This document shows, piece by piece, positions 48,917 to 59,368 of a DNA stretch of 64,000 nucleotides (within the stretch, counting starts at the first letter, position 1; each line of letters begins with the position of its first letter). Made by a program: the position numbers and the translations under genes. The notes beneath the pieces were generated by a model. That model did not search any database, was not told the DNA's origin, and worked only from the letters and a program-made list of their open reading frames with translations. The stretch is taken from NCBI GenBank assembly GCA_024635995.1, contig JAGXHW010000028.1:1-64000 (forward strand), in the 5' to 3' direction. The stretch comes from Clostridiaceae bacterium (GTDB taxonomy: Bacteria > Bacillota > Clostridia > Peptostreptococcales > Tindalliaceae).

Positions 48917-50182
48917 TTATCCTTCCAGGGATTGCCAAACCATTTCAATGAGGGTTAGGTCATCTTTAACTGCCCCCTGTTGGTCAGCCATTCTCTTGAA
49001 TTTCATGGAAAATGGACGGTTGTCATCGGATGTCATGTATTCCTGTGCGAGTCGAAACAATTTATCATAGTCCAGGTTTTCCCTGTGTTCATCTTCAAGT
49101 TCCAATAAACCGTCTGTGTAGATCATGAGACGATCACCAGGATTAAGATGTAAGACCCCTTCTTCATAACCTTGTGAAAACTCAAATCCTACAGGGGTGC
49201 CATAAGCGTTCAATGTTTCAATGTTACCGTTCTGCCTCATAAGTAAAGGTTCTGGGTGTGCACCCCGCACATAATGTAATTCCCCTGATTCTATGTTAAA
49301 CACCATGTAAAAAATCGTAAAATAATGTTGGTACTTGGAAAAGGCAAATCGTTTGTTTAAATATCGTATCACTTCCAGGGGTGATATGATTTCATAATAG
49401 GGAACTTCTTCCAATACTCTTTTTAGCGGTGTTCCCCGTTTTGCATCCACCACCAAAAACTCTGACAATGCCACGGCCAACATGGATGACGCCACACCAT
49501 GGCCCATCACATCTACCATGTAAAGACCCATGTGAGTGTCATCCAGCATAAAAATATCGTAGATGTCTCCCCCCACCCTGCCTGATGGTTGAAAATGGCA
49601 GTAAAAATTGCAGAAGGGGACTTGTATGAGGTTGCTGGGAATTAGTGATTCCTGAATTTTTGCTGCCAAGGCCAGGTGATAATCCAGTTCAGATTTTTGT
49701 CTTTTAATTTTAAACAAACTCTCTTCCAGGGCATTTTGCGAAGCATCCAATTTCTTTTGCAGCAGGGCAGAAGCTATGTGCTGCTGTACACATGCCCTTA
49801 ATTCCACATCAAGCACAGGCACCACCAGACAGGCATTCACACCTGACTGGTAAAGGTCTTGTTTTAGAGATTTAAGTTCTTCCGACAACAACACAATTAA
49901 TGAAACCGAATAAAACATACCGTATGCCCGTATGCTTCTAACCGATTTCATGACTTCCTCTTTATTAGATTTTTCAGCCTGCAACACAATCAGCTGGGGA
50001 TCTGTTTTCGTTACATCAATCACAAGGTTGTCACTATTTTTGTTGCCAACAACCTCATGACCCCATTTACGCAGTTTGTCCTTAATTGAATTTTCCGTTA
50101 CTGCATGATCAATGTTGCTGGCGCTTCCGACGATAAGAATTTTTCCGATAATCATCAGATATGGCGTCCCTTCTTTGGTCAT
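48917..50182 (-). CDS. PP2C/SpoIIE-type serine phosphatase with N-terminal receiver-like domain
   Basis: LAAKIQESLIPSN, PSGRVGGDIYDIF, YMVDVMGHGVASSMLAVALSEF, GDRLMIYTDGLLE, DDLTLIEM. Confidence 0.88.
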   Translation of the reverse strand: MTKEGTPYLMIIGKILIVGSASNIDHAVTENSIKDKLRKWGHEVVGNKNSDNLVIDVTKTDPQLIVLQAEKSNKEEVMKSVRSIRAYGMFYSVSLIVLLSEELKSLKQDLYQSGVNACLVVPVLDVELRACVQQHIASALLQKKLDASQNALEESLFKIKRQKSELDYHLALAAKIQESLIPSNLIQVPFCNFYCHFQPSGRVGGDIYDIFMLDDTHMGLYMVDVMGHGVASSMLAVALSEFLVVDAKRGTPLKRVLEEVPYYEIISPLEVIRYLNKRFAFSKYQHYFTIFYMVFNIESGELHYVRGAHPEPLLMRQNGNIETLNAYGTPVGFEFSQGYEEGVLHLNPGDRLMIYTDGLLELEDEHRENLDYDKLFRLAQEYMTSDDNRPFSMKFKRMADQQGAVKDDLTLIEMVWQSLEG

Positions 50183-50384
50183 TGGTCATTGCTCATTGAC
50201 TTCATCGATCGATAAATATTTAACCGACATCATGTTTCTTATAGTGTAACGCTTCTTACATTTTTTCGCAATCAAATTATCAATCTCTGATGTTATCCGG
50301 CTCTTATTTTATGTTGTTTTGCTTTGCATACCTTTGGGGTATGATAGATAACATATAATGATAAACGACGAAAGGTGGAGTCTA

Positions 50385-52016
50385 ATGGAAATACAATTCT
50401 TAGGTGCAGCTCAAGTGGTTACCGGTTCAAACATTCTCATCAAAACAAAAGCGTGTAATCTTTTGATCGACTGTGGTTTATACCAGGGTAGCAATGAACT
50501 GGAAGCAATGAATTTCAAAGCTTTTGATTATGACCCTTCCACCATTGATTACCTTTTTCTTACTCATGCTCACGTAGATCACAGCGCACGGATTCCCAAG
50601 CTGGTGAAAGAAGGGTTCCGGGGTAAAATTTATACCACACAGGCTACATCTGATCTTTCGGAGATCATGTTGTTGGACAGTGCACATATACAGGAATCTG
50701 ATGCTGAGTGGACTAACCGAAAAAGAGAGAGGGCCGGAAAAACTCCCGTCGTACCCCTTTATAATGTTCACGATGCAGAGGAAAGCCTTCGTTATTTTGT
50801 TCCTGTTCAATATGGTCAAAAAATCGATGTCAATGAAATCATCAGTATACGATTCCGTGATGCAGGACATATTTTGGGGTCTGCTATTTTGGAACTATGG
50901 ATTACCGATGAAGAAGATACCGTTAAAATTGTTTTTTCAGGTGATTTGGGCATGAAAAACAAACCTTTGATCCGTGATCCGGAACTGATTGAAGAAGCAG
51001 ATTACTTGATCATGGAATCAACCTACGGCGATCGCCTGCATGAACAGGTTGATGACCGTATGCACCTGTTGATTGATACCATTAACCGGACCATTAAGCG
51101 ACAGGGTACCGTGGTGATCCCCTCCTTTGCAGTGGGAAGAACACAGGAGCTTATATATGGACTCAACAAGTACTTTGCCGAGACCAGTAAATTAGATGTC
51201 TTTAGAAACACACCTGTGTACATTGATAGTCCAATGGCCACCTCAGCCACCAGGGTGTTTCAAAAAAATGCCCAGAACTTTGATGATGAGACCAAGGAAT
51301 TAATTCTTAGCGGTGATAATCCCCTGGAATTTGAAAACCTGCATTTTGTACGTGATCACTTGGAATCAATGAAATTGAATTCCGACAGAACACCTAAAGT
51401 CATTATATCTGCCAGTGGTATGGCCACAGCCGGCCGAGTAAGGCACCATCTAAAACATAATTTGTGGGATGAGAAAAATACAGTGATTTTTGTCGGGTAC
51501 CAAGCCCAAGGAACCCTTGGGCGCATTTTGAAGGAAGGCGTTAAAAAGGTTAAACTGTTCGGTGAAGAAATTGCTGTTAAGGCCGAAATTGTCAGCACTG
51601 ATGGCTTTTCTGGCCACGCTGACCAGCAGGGCCTGATGGAATGGCTAAGAGGTTTCAAGAAAATGCCGAAGAAAATTTTCCTGGTTCATGGGGAACCGGA
51701 GGCAACCGAAACATTGGCTGGTCTGATTCGGAATGAAATGAACATTCCAGTGGAAACCCCCACTGTGGGGTATGCTTTTGAAATGGAAGAGGCTGTGCTG
51801 AAGGCAGATTCCAAGGAAATGTTGTTGCCGGTACAACGCAGAGAGAACATAAAAAAGGAATTGGACGAAGTGTTTGCACAGATGGAAAGACTTGTACCAA
51901 AAGCCGACATGTTTCTTGATGAAAAAGTGCTGGAAAAAGAATATGACACCCTTAAAAACAAGCTGATTGATCTACAACGGGAATTAATGAACCTGAGTAT
52001 ACTCCTTGGTGAGTAA
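50385..52016 (+). CDS. MBL-fold RNA-specificity (beta-CASP) metallo-hydrolase
   Basis: LTHAHVDHSARIPKL, SGDLGMKNKPLIRDP, STYGDRLHE, SASGMATAGRVRHHLK, DGFSGHADQQGL; ATG 50385 after GAAAGGTGGAG. Confidence 0.92.
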   Translation: MEIQFLGAAQVVTGSNILIKTKACNLLIDCGLYQGSNELEAMNFKAFDYDPSTIDYLFLTHAHVDHSARIPKLVKEGFRGKIYTTQATSDLSEIMLLDSAHIQESDAEWTNRKRERAGKTPVVPLYNVHDAEESLRYFVPVQYGQKIDVNEIISIRFRDAGHILGSAILELWITDEEDTVKIVFSGDLGMKNKPLIRDPELIEEADYLIMESTYGDRLHEQVDDRMHLLIDTINRTIKRQGTVVIPSFAVGRTQELIYGLNKYFAETSKLDVFRNTPVYIDSPMATSATRVFQKNAQNFDDETKELILSGDNPLEFENLHFVRDHLESMKLNSDRTPKVIISASGMATAGRVRHHLKHNLWDEKNTVIFVGYQAQGTLGRILKEGVKKVKLFGEEIAVKAEIVSTDGFSGHADQQGLMEWLRGFKKMPKKIFLVHGEPEATETLAGLIRNEMNIPVETPTVGYAFEMEEAVLKADSKEMLLPVQRRENIKKELDEVFAQMERLVPKADMFLDEKVLEKEYDTLKNKLIDLQRELMNLSILLGE

Positions 52017-52045
52017 GGATACGTTAAAATGCTTTCATTGTTGTT

Positions 52046-52079
52046 AAAAACAGGAGAACCGATAGTTCTCCTGTTTTTT
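52046..52079. terminator. Bidirectional intrinsic terminator
   Basis: AAAAACAGGAGAAC-CGATA-GTTCTCCTGTTTTT. Confidence 0.9.
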
Positions 52080-52119
52080 CAATGATACCCTGATGGTGTT
52101 ACCTGTTCAAACCATATGT

Positions 52120-53235
52120 TTACAGTAACTTTTCCGGATTCAGAACCTGCAGTGAGTCAGGCACAAAATAGCCATCTTTTCTCACAAGTACATCGTCAAA
52201 GTACATTTCTCCGCCGCCATAAGCCGCTGTCTGGATGCAAACAAGATCCCAGTGAACCGAAGAGCTGTTGCCATTATCTGCTTCCTGGTATGCATTGCCA
52301 GGCGTAAAGTGAAAGCTTCCCATAATTTTTTCATCAAACAGCGTATCTTTCATGGGGTTTAAAATATAGGGATTGACGCCAATGGCAAATTCGCCAATGT
52401 ACCTGGCGCCTTCATCCGTGTTGAATACATCAGACATTTTATCACTGTCGTTGCATTTGGATTCAACTATTTTTCCATCTTTGAAGGTTAGTTCTATGTT
52501 TTGAAATACAAAACCCTGGTAGAGTGAAGGGGTGTTGTAGGTAAGTGTACCGTTTACTGAATTTTTAACCGGTGCTGTATATACTTCACCATCAGGTATG
52601 TTACGTTTTCCTGAACACTTAACAATTCCCATGTCTTTGATAGAGAAAGTCAGGTTCGTTCCAGGTCCTGTGATGCACACCTGATCAGTCTTTTCCATCC
52701 ATTCCACAAGGGCATCCATTGCCTGATCCATTTTTTGATAGTCGAGGTTGCATACGTTAAAATAAAACTCTTCAAAGGCTTCTGTACTCATGGACGCAGA
52801 CTGTGCCATGGCTTCATTGGGGTATCGAAGTACAACCCATTTTGTCTTTGCCACCCGTTCCTGGATGTGTACCGGTCCTATCAATAGTTCTGAATACAGT
52901 TTCATCTTATCACTAGGGACATCGGCCAGTTCATTGGCGTTGTTACCCGCCCGAACGCCAATATATGCGTCCATTTCTTTCATTCTCATCAGTTCAAAGG
53001 AAGCTGCCATTTTTATCTGCTCTTTCGTAGCGCCCATTAACCATTCCCGAGTAAACCTGGGTTCTTTCACTGTCACAAAGGGCAGTCCCTCTGCCTTATA
53101 CACTTCTTTCACAAGGGCTTCCACCAAAGGTGTTTCCAGACCCACTGCCTCTATCAACACTTTTTCTCCAGGTTTCAGTGAAATGGAATAATGAACTAAA
53201 TTGTTTGCCAATTGGTTAATGCGAGGATCTTTCAT
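52120..53235 (-). CDS. Aminopeptidase, M29 family
   Basis: LVHYSISLKPGEKVLIEA, EAMAQSASMSTEAFEEFYFNVCNLDY, FPDGEVYTAP-like IPDGEVYTAP, GTDEGA-like NTDEGARYIGEFAIG. Confidence 0.92.
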   Translation of the reverse strand: MKDPRINQLANNLVHYSISLKPGEKVLIEAVGLETPLVEALVKEVYKAEGLPFVTVKEPRFTREWLMGATKEQIKMAASFELMRMKEMDAYIGVRAGNNANELADVPSDKMKLYSELLIGPVHIQERVAKTKWVVLRYPNEAMAQSASMSTEAFEEFYFNVCNLDYQKMDQAMDALVEWMEKTDQVCITGPGTNLTFSIKDMGIVKCSGKRNIPDGEVYTAPVKNSVNGTLTYNTPSLYQGFVFQNIELTFKDGKIVESKCNDSDKMSDVFNTDEGARYIGEFAIGVNPYILNPMKDTLFDEKIMGSFHFTPGNAYQEADNGNSSSVHWDLVCIQTAAYGGGEMYFDDVLVRKDGYFVPDSLQVLNPEKLL

Positions 53236-53401
53236 ATCACTCTCTCCCATTCTTTTTGAAATCTTTGCTTGATTCTGTTTATTCTACCATACAACACAGG
53301 TTTCTTCCATTGACTTCCCACATTCCATATGCTGTAATAAGAGTGTTCCCTGTGCATCTTTCAGAAGACATACATATATTTTATGAAAAGAGGATTGCTC
53401 T

Positions 53402-54487
53402 ATGCTGCTGCAGATTAAAAACAAATATCCATCAATGATTTTTCTTATGGTTATCATTTTTACATTGTCTGGCTGCACTTCACCAGACAGTGGATGGTCC
53501 GACAACCAGATGACCATCATGAACACCTCTTCTGAGATCAGGGTGTTATACCAGGATCGGTCACTGGGAAGCGATGCCATTTCAGAAGCATTTGAAAGAA
53601 TGTTGGAAATTGAAAGCGCCTTTTTCACACATCATGCGCCCAGTCAAATCAGCCGCATCAATGCTTCTGCCGGAATTTCTCCAGTGTCTGTTGATGATGA
53701 AGTCAGGTTTCTTGTGGAGGAAGGATTGCGGCATTACGAGTTGAGCGGTGGCTTGTTTCATATAGGTTTGGGTAATCTCACTGCTTTATGGGGTTTAAAC
53801 AGTGAACAGCCACATATACCGGATGCCGATGCCATTGCCACAACACTCGCGACAGCAAAAATTGAATCGGTCCAGTTGACGGGCAACGAGATCATGATGC
53901 TTGATAGAGAATCATCCCTTGATCTGGATGAACTTGCCAAAGGCTATGCCCTGGACGAAGCTGCCCGGGTTTTGCGAGACCTGGGGATTGTCAGCGGGCT
54001 CATTACCTTGGGTGATGATGTGTACGTTTTGGGTGAGAAACCAGGAGGAGATTCCTGGCATGTATGGATCAAGAAACCTTTTGCACCAAACCATGAAATG
54101 CTTGGTTATCTGGAAGTGATTAACCTGGCTGTTATCACCACGGGAAATGACACATCTGTCAATTTCATTGATAATGACGCCGAATATTATCACCAGGTTA
54201 TCGATCCCCGGACTGGTCGGTTGGTCTCAAACGACCTGGCCAGTGTCACAGTGGTCACCGACACAGGTCTGGACGGCAGTGTTTATTCGATGACAGCCTT
54301 CATTATGGGTTTGGATGAAGGCTATCGCTATCTCCTTGAAGCACCTGGTTTGGAAGGATTATTTATCACTAAGGATAACATCATCTATACCACACCAGGC
54401 CTGACAGAGATGTTCCAATTGATTGATGAAGAGAATTATACCATGGAGATCATGGTCATTGAAGATGAAGCGGATAATGATCAATAA
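53402..54487 (+). CDS. apbE: FAD:protein FMN transferase (ApbE), lipoprotein
   Basis: Lipobox TLSGC; LDLDELAKGYALDEAARVL; YYHQVIDPRTGRLVSN; DTGLDGSVYSMTAFIMG. Confidence 0.9.
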   Translation: MLLQIKNKYPSMIFLMVIIFTLSGCTSPDSGWSDNQMTIMNTSSEIRVLYQDRSLGSDAISEAFERMLEIESAFFTHHAPSQISRINASAGISPVSVDDEVRFLVEEGLRHYELSGGLFHIGLGNLTALWGLNSEQPHIPDADAIATTLATAKIESVQLTGNEIMMLDRESSLDLDELAKGYALDEAARVLRDLGIVSGLITLGDDVYVLGEKPGGDSWHVWIKKPFAPNHEMLGYLEVINLAVITTGNDTSVNFIDNDAEYYHQVIDPRTGRLVSNDLASVTVVTDTGLDGSVYSMTAFIMGLDEGYRYLLEAPGLEGLFITKDNIIYTTPGLTEMFQLIDEENYTMEIMVIEDEADNDQ

Positions 54488-54540
54488 AAGAACTCCCACA
54501 GCCAGCATTTATTAATATTGCCGGCTTTGGGAGCTTTTGT

Positions 54541-55266
54541 TTATAAAACTTTTACAGATGCGTCAAATTGGTAAATAACATCTTTGCGTTCAATAATGAT
54601 CAACGTACGTTTAGCAAGATTTTTGTCTTTTTTAATTTCAAACAAAAGCTCTTTGGCTGGGTTGATGGCCACCGGATGCCGGACTACCTTTAGCATAGCT
54701 AAATCGCCTTTTGTGTCACCGTAGGCGTAGCTTTGACTTAAATCAATGTCATAGACTTCCACCAGCTCCTTAATTGCTACAGATTTACTCTGTGAATCCC
54801 ACATTCGTTTGATTTCGCCAGTAAAATTATAGTTTTTATCCACCATATACTCTGTGGCCCGAAAGTCATCGGCCCCAAATTTCTCTGCCATACGTTCCAC
54901 CAGGTAATCAGGACTTCCCGAGATAAAAATGACACGATGTCCCTGTTCTTTATGCCAGTCGATCCGGTCTCGTGTGAACCGGTACACCCGGTCTCCCTTG
55001 GTTTCAATCACCTGGTTAACAATGAAGTCAATGTAATTTTTGTTTTGACCTTTCATGGAATTCAGGTATATTTCAGCAACTTCCAATAAGTAGTCTTCAT
55101 AATTACCCATACGTTTATCCCAGTCTTGAAAGGCTTTTTGGGCATGGCTGTACCAATAGCGAGGATCAATGATCTCATAACGAATCAACCGCTTGAAATG
55201 TTCCATCATTAAGGAATCTCTGTGAAGTGTTCCATCGATATCAAAAAAAGCTGCTGGTTGACCCAT
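54541..55266 (-). CDS. HAD-IB family hydrolase
   Basis: AAFFDIDGTLHRDSLM, VIFISGSPDYLVERMAEKFGADDFRAT, YAYGDTKGDLAML. Confidence 0.88.
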   Translation of the reverse strand: MGQPAAFFDIDGTLHRDSLMMEHFKRLIRYEIIDPRYWYSHAQKAFQDWDKRMGNYEDYLLEVAEIYLNSMKGQNKNYIDFIVNQVIETKGDRVYRFTRDRIDWHKEQGHRVIFISGSPDYLVERMAEKFGADDFRATEYMVDKNYNFTGEIKRMWDSQSKSVAIKELVEVYDIDLSQSYAYGDTKGDLAMLKVVRHPVAINPAKELLFEIKKDKNLAKRTLIIIERKDVIYQFDASVKVL

Positions 55267-55277
55267 GTTGTTCCTCC

Positions 55278-56897
55278 CTATTTATACCTGCCGCCACGAA
55301 TCTCGTCACGTGCTGCCAGAGCAATGTTGGCAGCGTGGTCTGAAATTCTCTCCAGATTACTAATCATATCCAGGAAAATAACACCGGAGCTTGGTATGCA
55401 TTGGTGGGCATTTAACCGGCTGATGTGATTTCCCCTGAAACGTTTTTCGAGTCGGTCAACTTCTTTCTCTTTGTGTAAAACATCATTCACCATGTTTTCA
55501 TCCAGTGTGACCATTGCACTAAGTGCCGTTTCATAGGCTTCAATGGTGAGTGTGGAAATCTCCCTTAATTCAACAAAGGCTTCGTCGGAAAAGTGAAGAT
55601 TACCATCCAATTTGAATTGTGCCAGTTCTGCCAGGTTTTCCGAATGGTCACCCACCCGTTCAATGTCATTGATTGTGTTAAACAGCCCGTCCACTGTCTC
55701 ACGGCTTGAGGCTGAGAGGTTTGAATTGGACAGTTTAACCAGATACATGGATATTTCCCGTTCCAGCTCATTGGTAATACGCTCAACCCGCATGACCTCG
55801 TCAATTTTTTTCTGGTCTTTATAAAAAATGGCATCCATGGAAGCATGAAGTGTTTGCCCTGCCGTTTTCCCCATATGAAGGGTTTCTTTAATGGCCGCAC
55901 CAAGGGCGATGGCAGGGGTGCTGAGAATACGTTCATCTATGTATTTCACACCCAATACTGCTTCTTCTCCGCCAGGCACCATCTTAAAAGCTACTTTAAT
56001 GAGTAAGCTGGTGAATGGTAGTAAGATGATCGTAGTAGTTACATTGAAAAAGGTATGGGCATTGGCAATTTGCCGTGCTACATCACCTGGGCTCAAATAC
56101 GTTATGAGAAGATAAGTTGGTTGTCGTAACAGTGAGACGAAAATCAATGTGCCAATCACATTAAAGAGAAAGTGAAAGGCAGCTGCTCTTTTTGCCGTTT
56201 TATTGGCACCCACACTTGAAATAATGGCCGTGGTTGTGGTTCCCAGGTTAATACCAAATAAAATTGGCAGACCTGATTCGATAGGGATTAATCCTTCTAT
56301 GGCCAGAGCCAATAAGATGCCTGTGGAGGCACTACTGCTTTGTACAACCACTGTAATGGCAAATCCTGCAAGGATTCCCATAAAAGGATGCGTTCCAAAA
56401 CTGACCAACATGGTTCGAAAGGCTTCAACATCTCGCATTGGTCCGAGTGAGTCACCCATCATTTTCATCCCGATGAATAACATTCCGAAGCCAATAAACG
56501 CTTCTGCCATCTGTTTTGTTTTTCGATTTTTGGTAAAAAGCCAAATGCCCACAGACACACCAATGATAATGGGTGCATATTTGACAATTTTAAAACTGAT
56601 GATCTGTGCTGTGATGGTGGTACCAATGTTAGCCCCCATAATGAGACTGGCAGCCTGTGCTAATTGCATCATACCTGCATTGACAAACCCGACAACCATG
56701 ACTGTGGTGGCACTACTGCTTTGAACAATGGCAGTAACCAAAGCGCCTACCATAACCCCCATGATTCGATTGGACGTCAACATACTGATAATGTCTTTCA
56801 GTTTACTGCCCGCCACTTTTTGCAGCCCGGCACTCATGACATGCATACCGTACAGGAATAAACCCAATCCTCCCAACACGCCAAAAACAATATCCAT
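55278..56897 (-). CDS. Na/Pi cotransporter family protein with PhoU-like C-terminus
   Basis: GLGLFLYGMHVMSAGLQKVAGSKLK, TAIVQSSSATTVMVVGFVNAG, VVQSSSASTGILLALA; C-terminal PhoU-like helices. Confidence 0.93.
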   Translation of the reverse strand: MDIVFGVLGGLGLFLYGMHVMSAGLQKVAGSKLKDIISMLTSNRIMGVMVGALVTAIVQSSSATTVMVVGFVNAGMMQLAQAASLIMGANIGTTITAQIISFKIVKYAPIIIGVSVGIWLFTKNRKTKQMAEAFIGFGMLFIGMKMMGDSLGPMRDVEAFRTMLVSFGTHPFMGILAGFAITVVVQSSSASTGILLALAIEGLIPIESGLPILFGINLGTTTTAIISSVGANKTAKRAAAFHFLFNVIGTLIFVSLLRQPTYLLITYLSPGDVARQIANAHTFFNVTTTIILLPFTSLLIKVAFKMVPGGEEAVLGVKYIDERILSTPAIALGAAIKETLHMGKTAGQTLHASMDAIFYKDQKKIDEVMRVERITNELEREISMYLVKLSNSNLSASSRETVDGLFNTINDIERVGDHSENLAELAQFKLDGNLHFSDEAFVELREISTLTIEAYETALSAMVTLDENMVNDVLHKEKEVDRLEKRFRGNHISRLNAHQCIPSSGVIFLDMISNLERISDHAANIALAARDEIRGGRYK

Positions 56898-57101
56898 TCT
56901 ATATCCTCCCTGTCTACGTCTTCAAAACCATTACCATTATACACTGAGTCACCGTGGAATGTCATGTTATAAAAAAAAATAAAAAAAATAAGGAAAATTC
57001 TCTTGAAATATTGGCAAAAAACCGATGCAAAAGAAAAGGAAGTATGGTATCCTTATGTCGGATGTTTTTTCAATAAGCATTACCATAAAAGGAGGATCCT
57101 C

Positions 57102-57341
57102 ATGGTACTAACAACAATACAAAAAATGATTGCAAACCAGCTGGGCATAAACGATTCATCAAGCATCACATTGGAAACCAGTCTCCTGGATGATCTGGAT
57201 GCAGATTCCCTGGATGCTGTGGAAATTATCATGGCTATTGAAGATGAGTTTGGTCTTGAAATACCCGATGAGTTGGCTGAATCGCTAAAAACCATCGGTG
57301 AAATTGTTGAATACGTTGAAGAGCATAAACAAGAGTCTTAA
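57102..57341 (+). CDS. acpP: Acyl carrier protein (isolated, not in a fab cluster)
   Basis: DLDADSLDAVEIIMAIEDEFGLEIPDE (Ser phosphopantetheine site DSL); ATG 57102 after AAAGGAGG. Confidence 0.92.
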   Translation: MVLTTIQKMIANQLGINDSSSITLETSLLDDLDADSLDAVEIIMAIEDEFGLEIPDELAESLKTIGEIVEYVEEHKQES

Positions 57342-57368
57342 CGGTGGTTGTCATCGGACAAAAATGCA

Positions 57369-57427
57369 TGAAAAAAGTGCTGAAAATCAGCACTGAACCT
57401 TAAACGACCTGACCTCAGGTCGTTTTT
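57369..57427. terminator. Two consecutive hairpins between acpP and the Asp23 gene
   Basis: AAGTGCTG-AAAA-TCAGCACT and AAACGACCTGA-CC-TCAGGTCGTTTTT. Confidence 0.75.
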
Positions 57428-57780
57428 AAATTGTGGACAAAAATATTTACCTGCTGAACATTGATTTCGGTCATGGTTTCCACTGCGTCTTTCACTTTTT
57501 TCTGGGCTTCTTCCACCAACCGCGGAATTGGCATGCCATAAACTATTTCCAGTGATAAATTCAGCACCAAATGATCTTCTTCCTTCTCAAGAAGGACTCC
57601 GCTTCTTGCCGTTGTATTTCGATTAAAAATTCTCACTATTCCACCAGGAAAGCCGCCGCTGATGTCGGTAATTCCTTCAATTCCGCTGACTGCATTTCGG
57701 GCGATGGTCATAATAATGTCTTCCGATATTCTGATTTTACCCTTTTCGCTTTGCATCACCAATGGATCTGTGTTTGTCAT
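57415..57780 (-). CDS. Asp23/Gls24 family envelope stress response protein
   Basis: GKIRISEDIIMTIARNAVSGIEGI...NLSLEIVYGMPIPRLVEEAQKKVKDAVETMTEINVQQVNIFVHNL; ATG 57780 after GAAGGAGGG. Confidence 0.9.
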   Translation of the reverse strand: MTNTDPLVMQSEKGKIRISEDIIMTIARNAVSGIEGITDISGGFPGGIVRIFNRNTTARSGVLLEKEEDHLVLNLSLEIVYGMPIPRLVEEAQKKVKDAVETMTEINVQQVNIFVHNLKTT

Positions 57781-58450
57781 ATCTTTGCTCCCTCCTTCGG
57801 TTGAGCTGGTCACAATCTGACCATTCATCATACCAGCGATTTTTATGATTTTCCCACATCATTAAAAGCTGTTGGTAATCCTCTTCACTGTTCACATTCA
57901 TAAAACTGGTCAGTTGGGGATCAAATCGGTGAATGGTTTCTTCATCCACTGTCCTTACCAACACTTCATCATAAAAGTGGCTGACTTTATAGTGTCCTGA
58001 TTCGATGGACTGCCGCATATAGGGAAGACAGCTTTTCCTGTAAAAGGCGTGTAAAGGTTGGTAGTGTGGTCCCATGATCGGAACCCGTACGTCCTCCCCA
58101 TCCAGAAGACCAATCATGTGTTCAATCAACTTTCTATTAAGCAGGGGCATGTCACAGGGTACTACGAAGATGGTGTCATGACCTGCTTCCATTAAACCGG
58201 TGTAAAGGCCCACCAGGGAGTTTCGACTGGGTGTATTAACGGCATCCTGGACAAAACTAACATTTTCAAGGGTAGAAAAAAGTTGTGGCTGGTGTGTTAC
58301 CACGATGACCTCGTTGAACAAGCAGCTCATTGAACTGACAATCCATTCAATCATTCGCTTCTCACCCAGAGGCAATTGTGCTTTGCTTCGTCCCAATCGT
58401 TTACTATTGCCTCCTGCCAAAACAACGCCTGATATGCTGTGCTTCATCAT
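57737..58450 (-). CDS. mobA: Molybdenum cofactor guanylyltransferase
   Basis: GVVLAGGNSKRLGRSKAQLPLG, VVPCDMPLLNRKLI. Confidence 0.85.
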   Translation of the reverse strand: MMKHSISGVVLAGGNSKRLGRSKAQLPLGEKRMIEWIVSSMSCLFNEVIVVTHQPQLFSTLENVSFVQDAVNTPSRNSLVGLYTGLMEAGHDTIFVVPCDMPLLNRKLIEHMIGLLDGEDVRVPIMGPHYQPLHAFYRKSCLPYMRQSIESGHYKVSHFYDEVLVRTVDEETIHRFDPQLTSFMNVNSEEDYQQLLMMWENHKNRWYDEWSDCDQLNRRREQRYDKHRSIGDAKRKG

Positions 58451-58527
58451 GACTTTCCCCCGTCTGTGAATCTGTTCATTAAGATATTTACCCCTATTAT
58501 ACCATAGTGGTGCACGCAGTTACAGTT

Positions 58528-59241
58528 CTATAACAAGGATGGCAGCTGTTCAACATAATGCAGAAAATCAAGTGATGATCCCTGATGATCCGGGATAAAA
58601 TGCTGCTGGTCATCCTTAATCAGGCAATCTGTGACAAGGTAGGTGGCAACACCTAAATGGCCAGCAGCCAGATCTTCTTTAGCATCGTTTCCCACCATCA
58701 GTACCTCTTCAGGTGCAACGCTCAATCGGTCCAATACCTGCTGATAAAACATGGGATTGGGCTTACAAGCATGCATCGTTTCGAAACTGGTGATTAACTC
58801 AAAATCACTGGCGTTCAGACCTGCCCACGCTATACGTTGCTCCACCGCTTGGATGGGAAACAAAGGGTTTGTGGCAACAGCAAGGCGATAGCCTTTATCT
58901 TTGAGCTTTTTAACCGAGGTGACCATATGATCATTCTGTTCTGTGGCAGCCTTTGCCAGGTTAAAACCGGTTTGATAAAAATCTCCAAACACATGTACCA
59001 ACAACTCTTTTCTGTCTTCCATGCCATTAAAGAAAGAATCATAGAAGACCCTTTCATTACTTTTTCTTTCATCATTGTTGATCAACATCAACTTTGTACC
59101 TTCCCAAAGGCGTGCCTGAAATCGATCAGGATCCATATGGGGTGTAAAAGCTTTTATCAAAGATTCCATATACAGTTTCATAAATTGTTCAGTGTTCATG
59201 GTTAATAGTGTACCGTCCAGGTCAAAAAGTATAGTGTTCAT
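58528..59241 (-). CDS. HAD family hydrolase
   Basis: MNTILFDLDGTLLTM, LAVATNPLFP, KPNPMFYQQVLDRL, VMVGNDAKEDLAAG; ATG 59241 after GAGGAG. Confidence 0.88.
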   Translation of the reverse strand: MNTILFDLDGTLLTMNTEQFMKLYMESLIKAFTPHMDPDRFQARLWEGTKLMLINNDERKSNERVFYDSFFNGMEDRKELLVHVFGDFYQTGFNLAKAATEQNDHMVTSVKKLKDKGYRLAVATNPLFPIQAVEQRIAWAGLNASDFELITSFETMHACKPNPMFYQQVLDRLSVAPEEVLMVGNDAKEDLAAGHLGVATYLVTDCLIKDDQQHFIPDHQGSSLDFLHYVEQLPSLL

Positions 59242-59368
59242 TAACAAGCTCCTCACAGATAGATTTTTCACTTCAATCATACCATAAAACGCCATTTGCT
59301 GATCCCTTTCACAGGGTAGCGTTTGATATATTCGCTACCGGGTATCAGCTATTTGAGGAGGGATTTCT

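Noticed and set aside
57003-57101. Longer N-terminus of the acyl carrier protein
   Set aside because: The typical ACP start and a strong RBS are at 57102; the upstream extension is not ACP-like.
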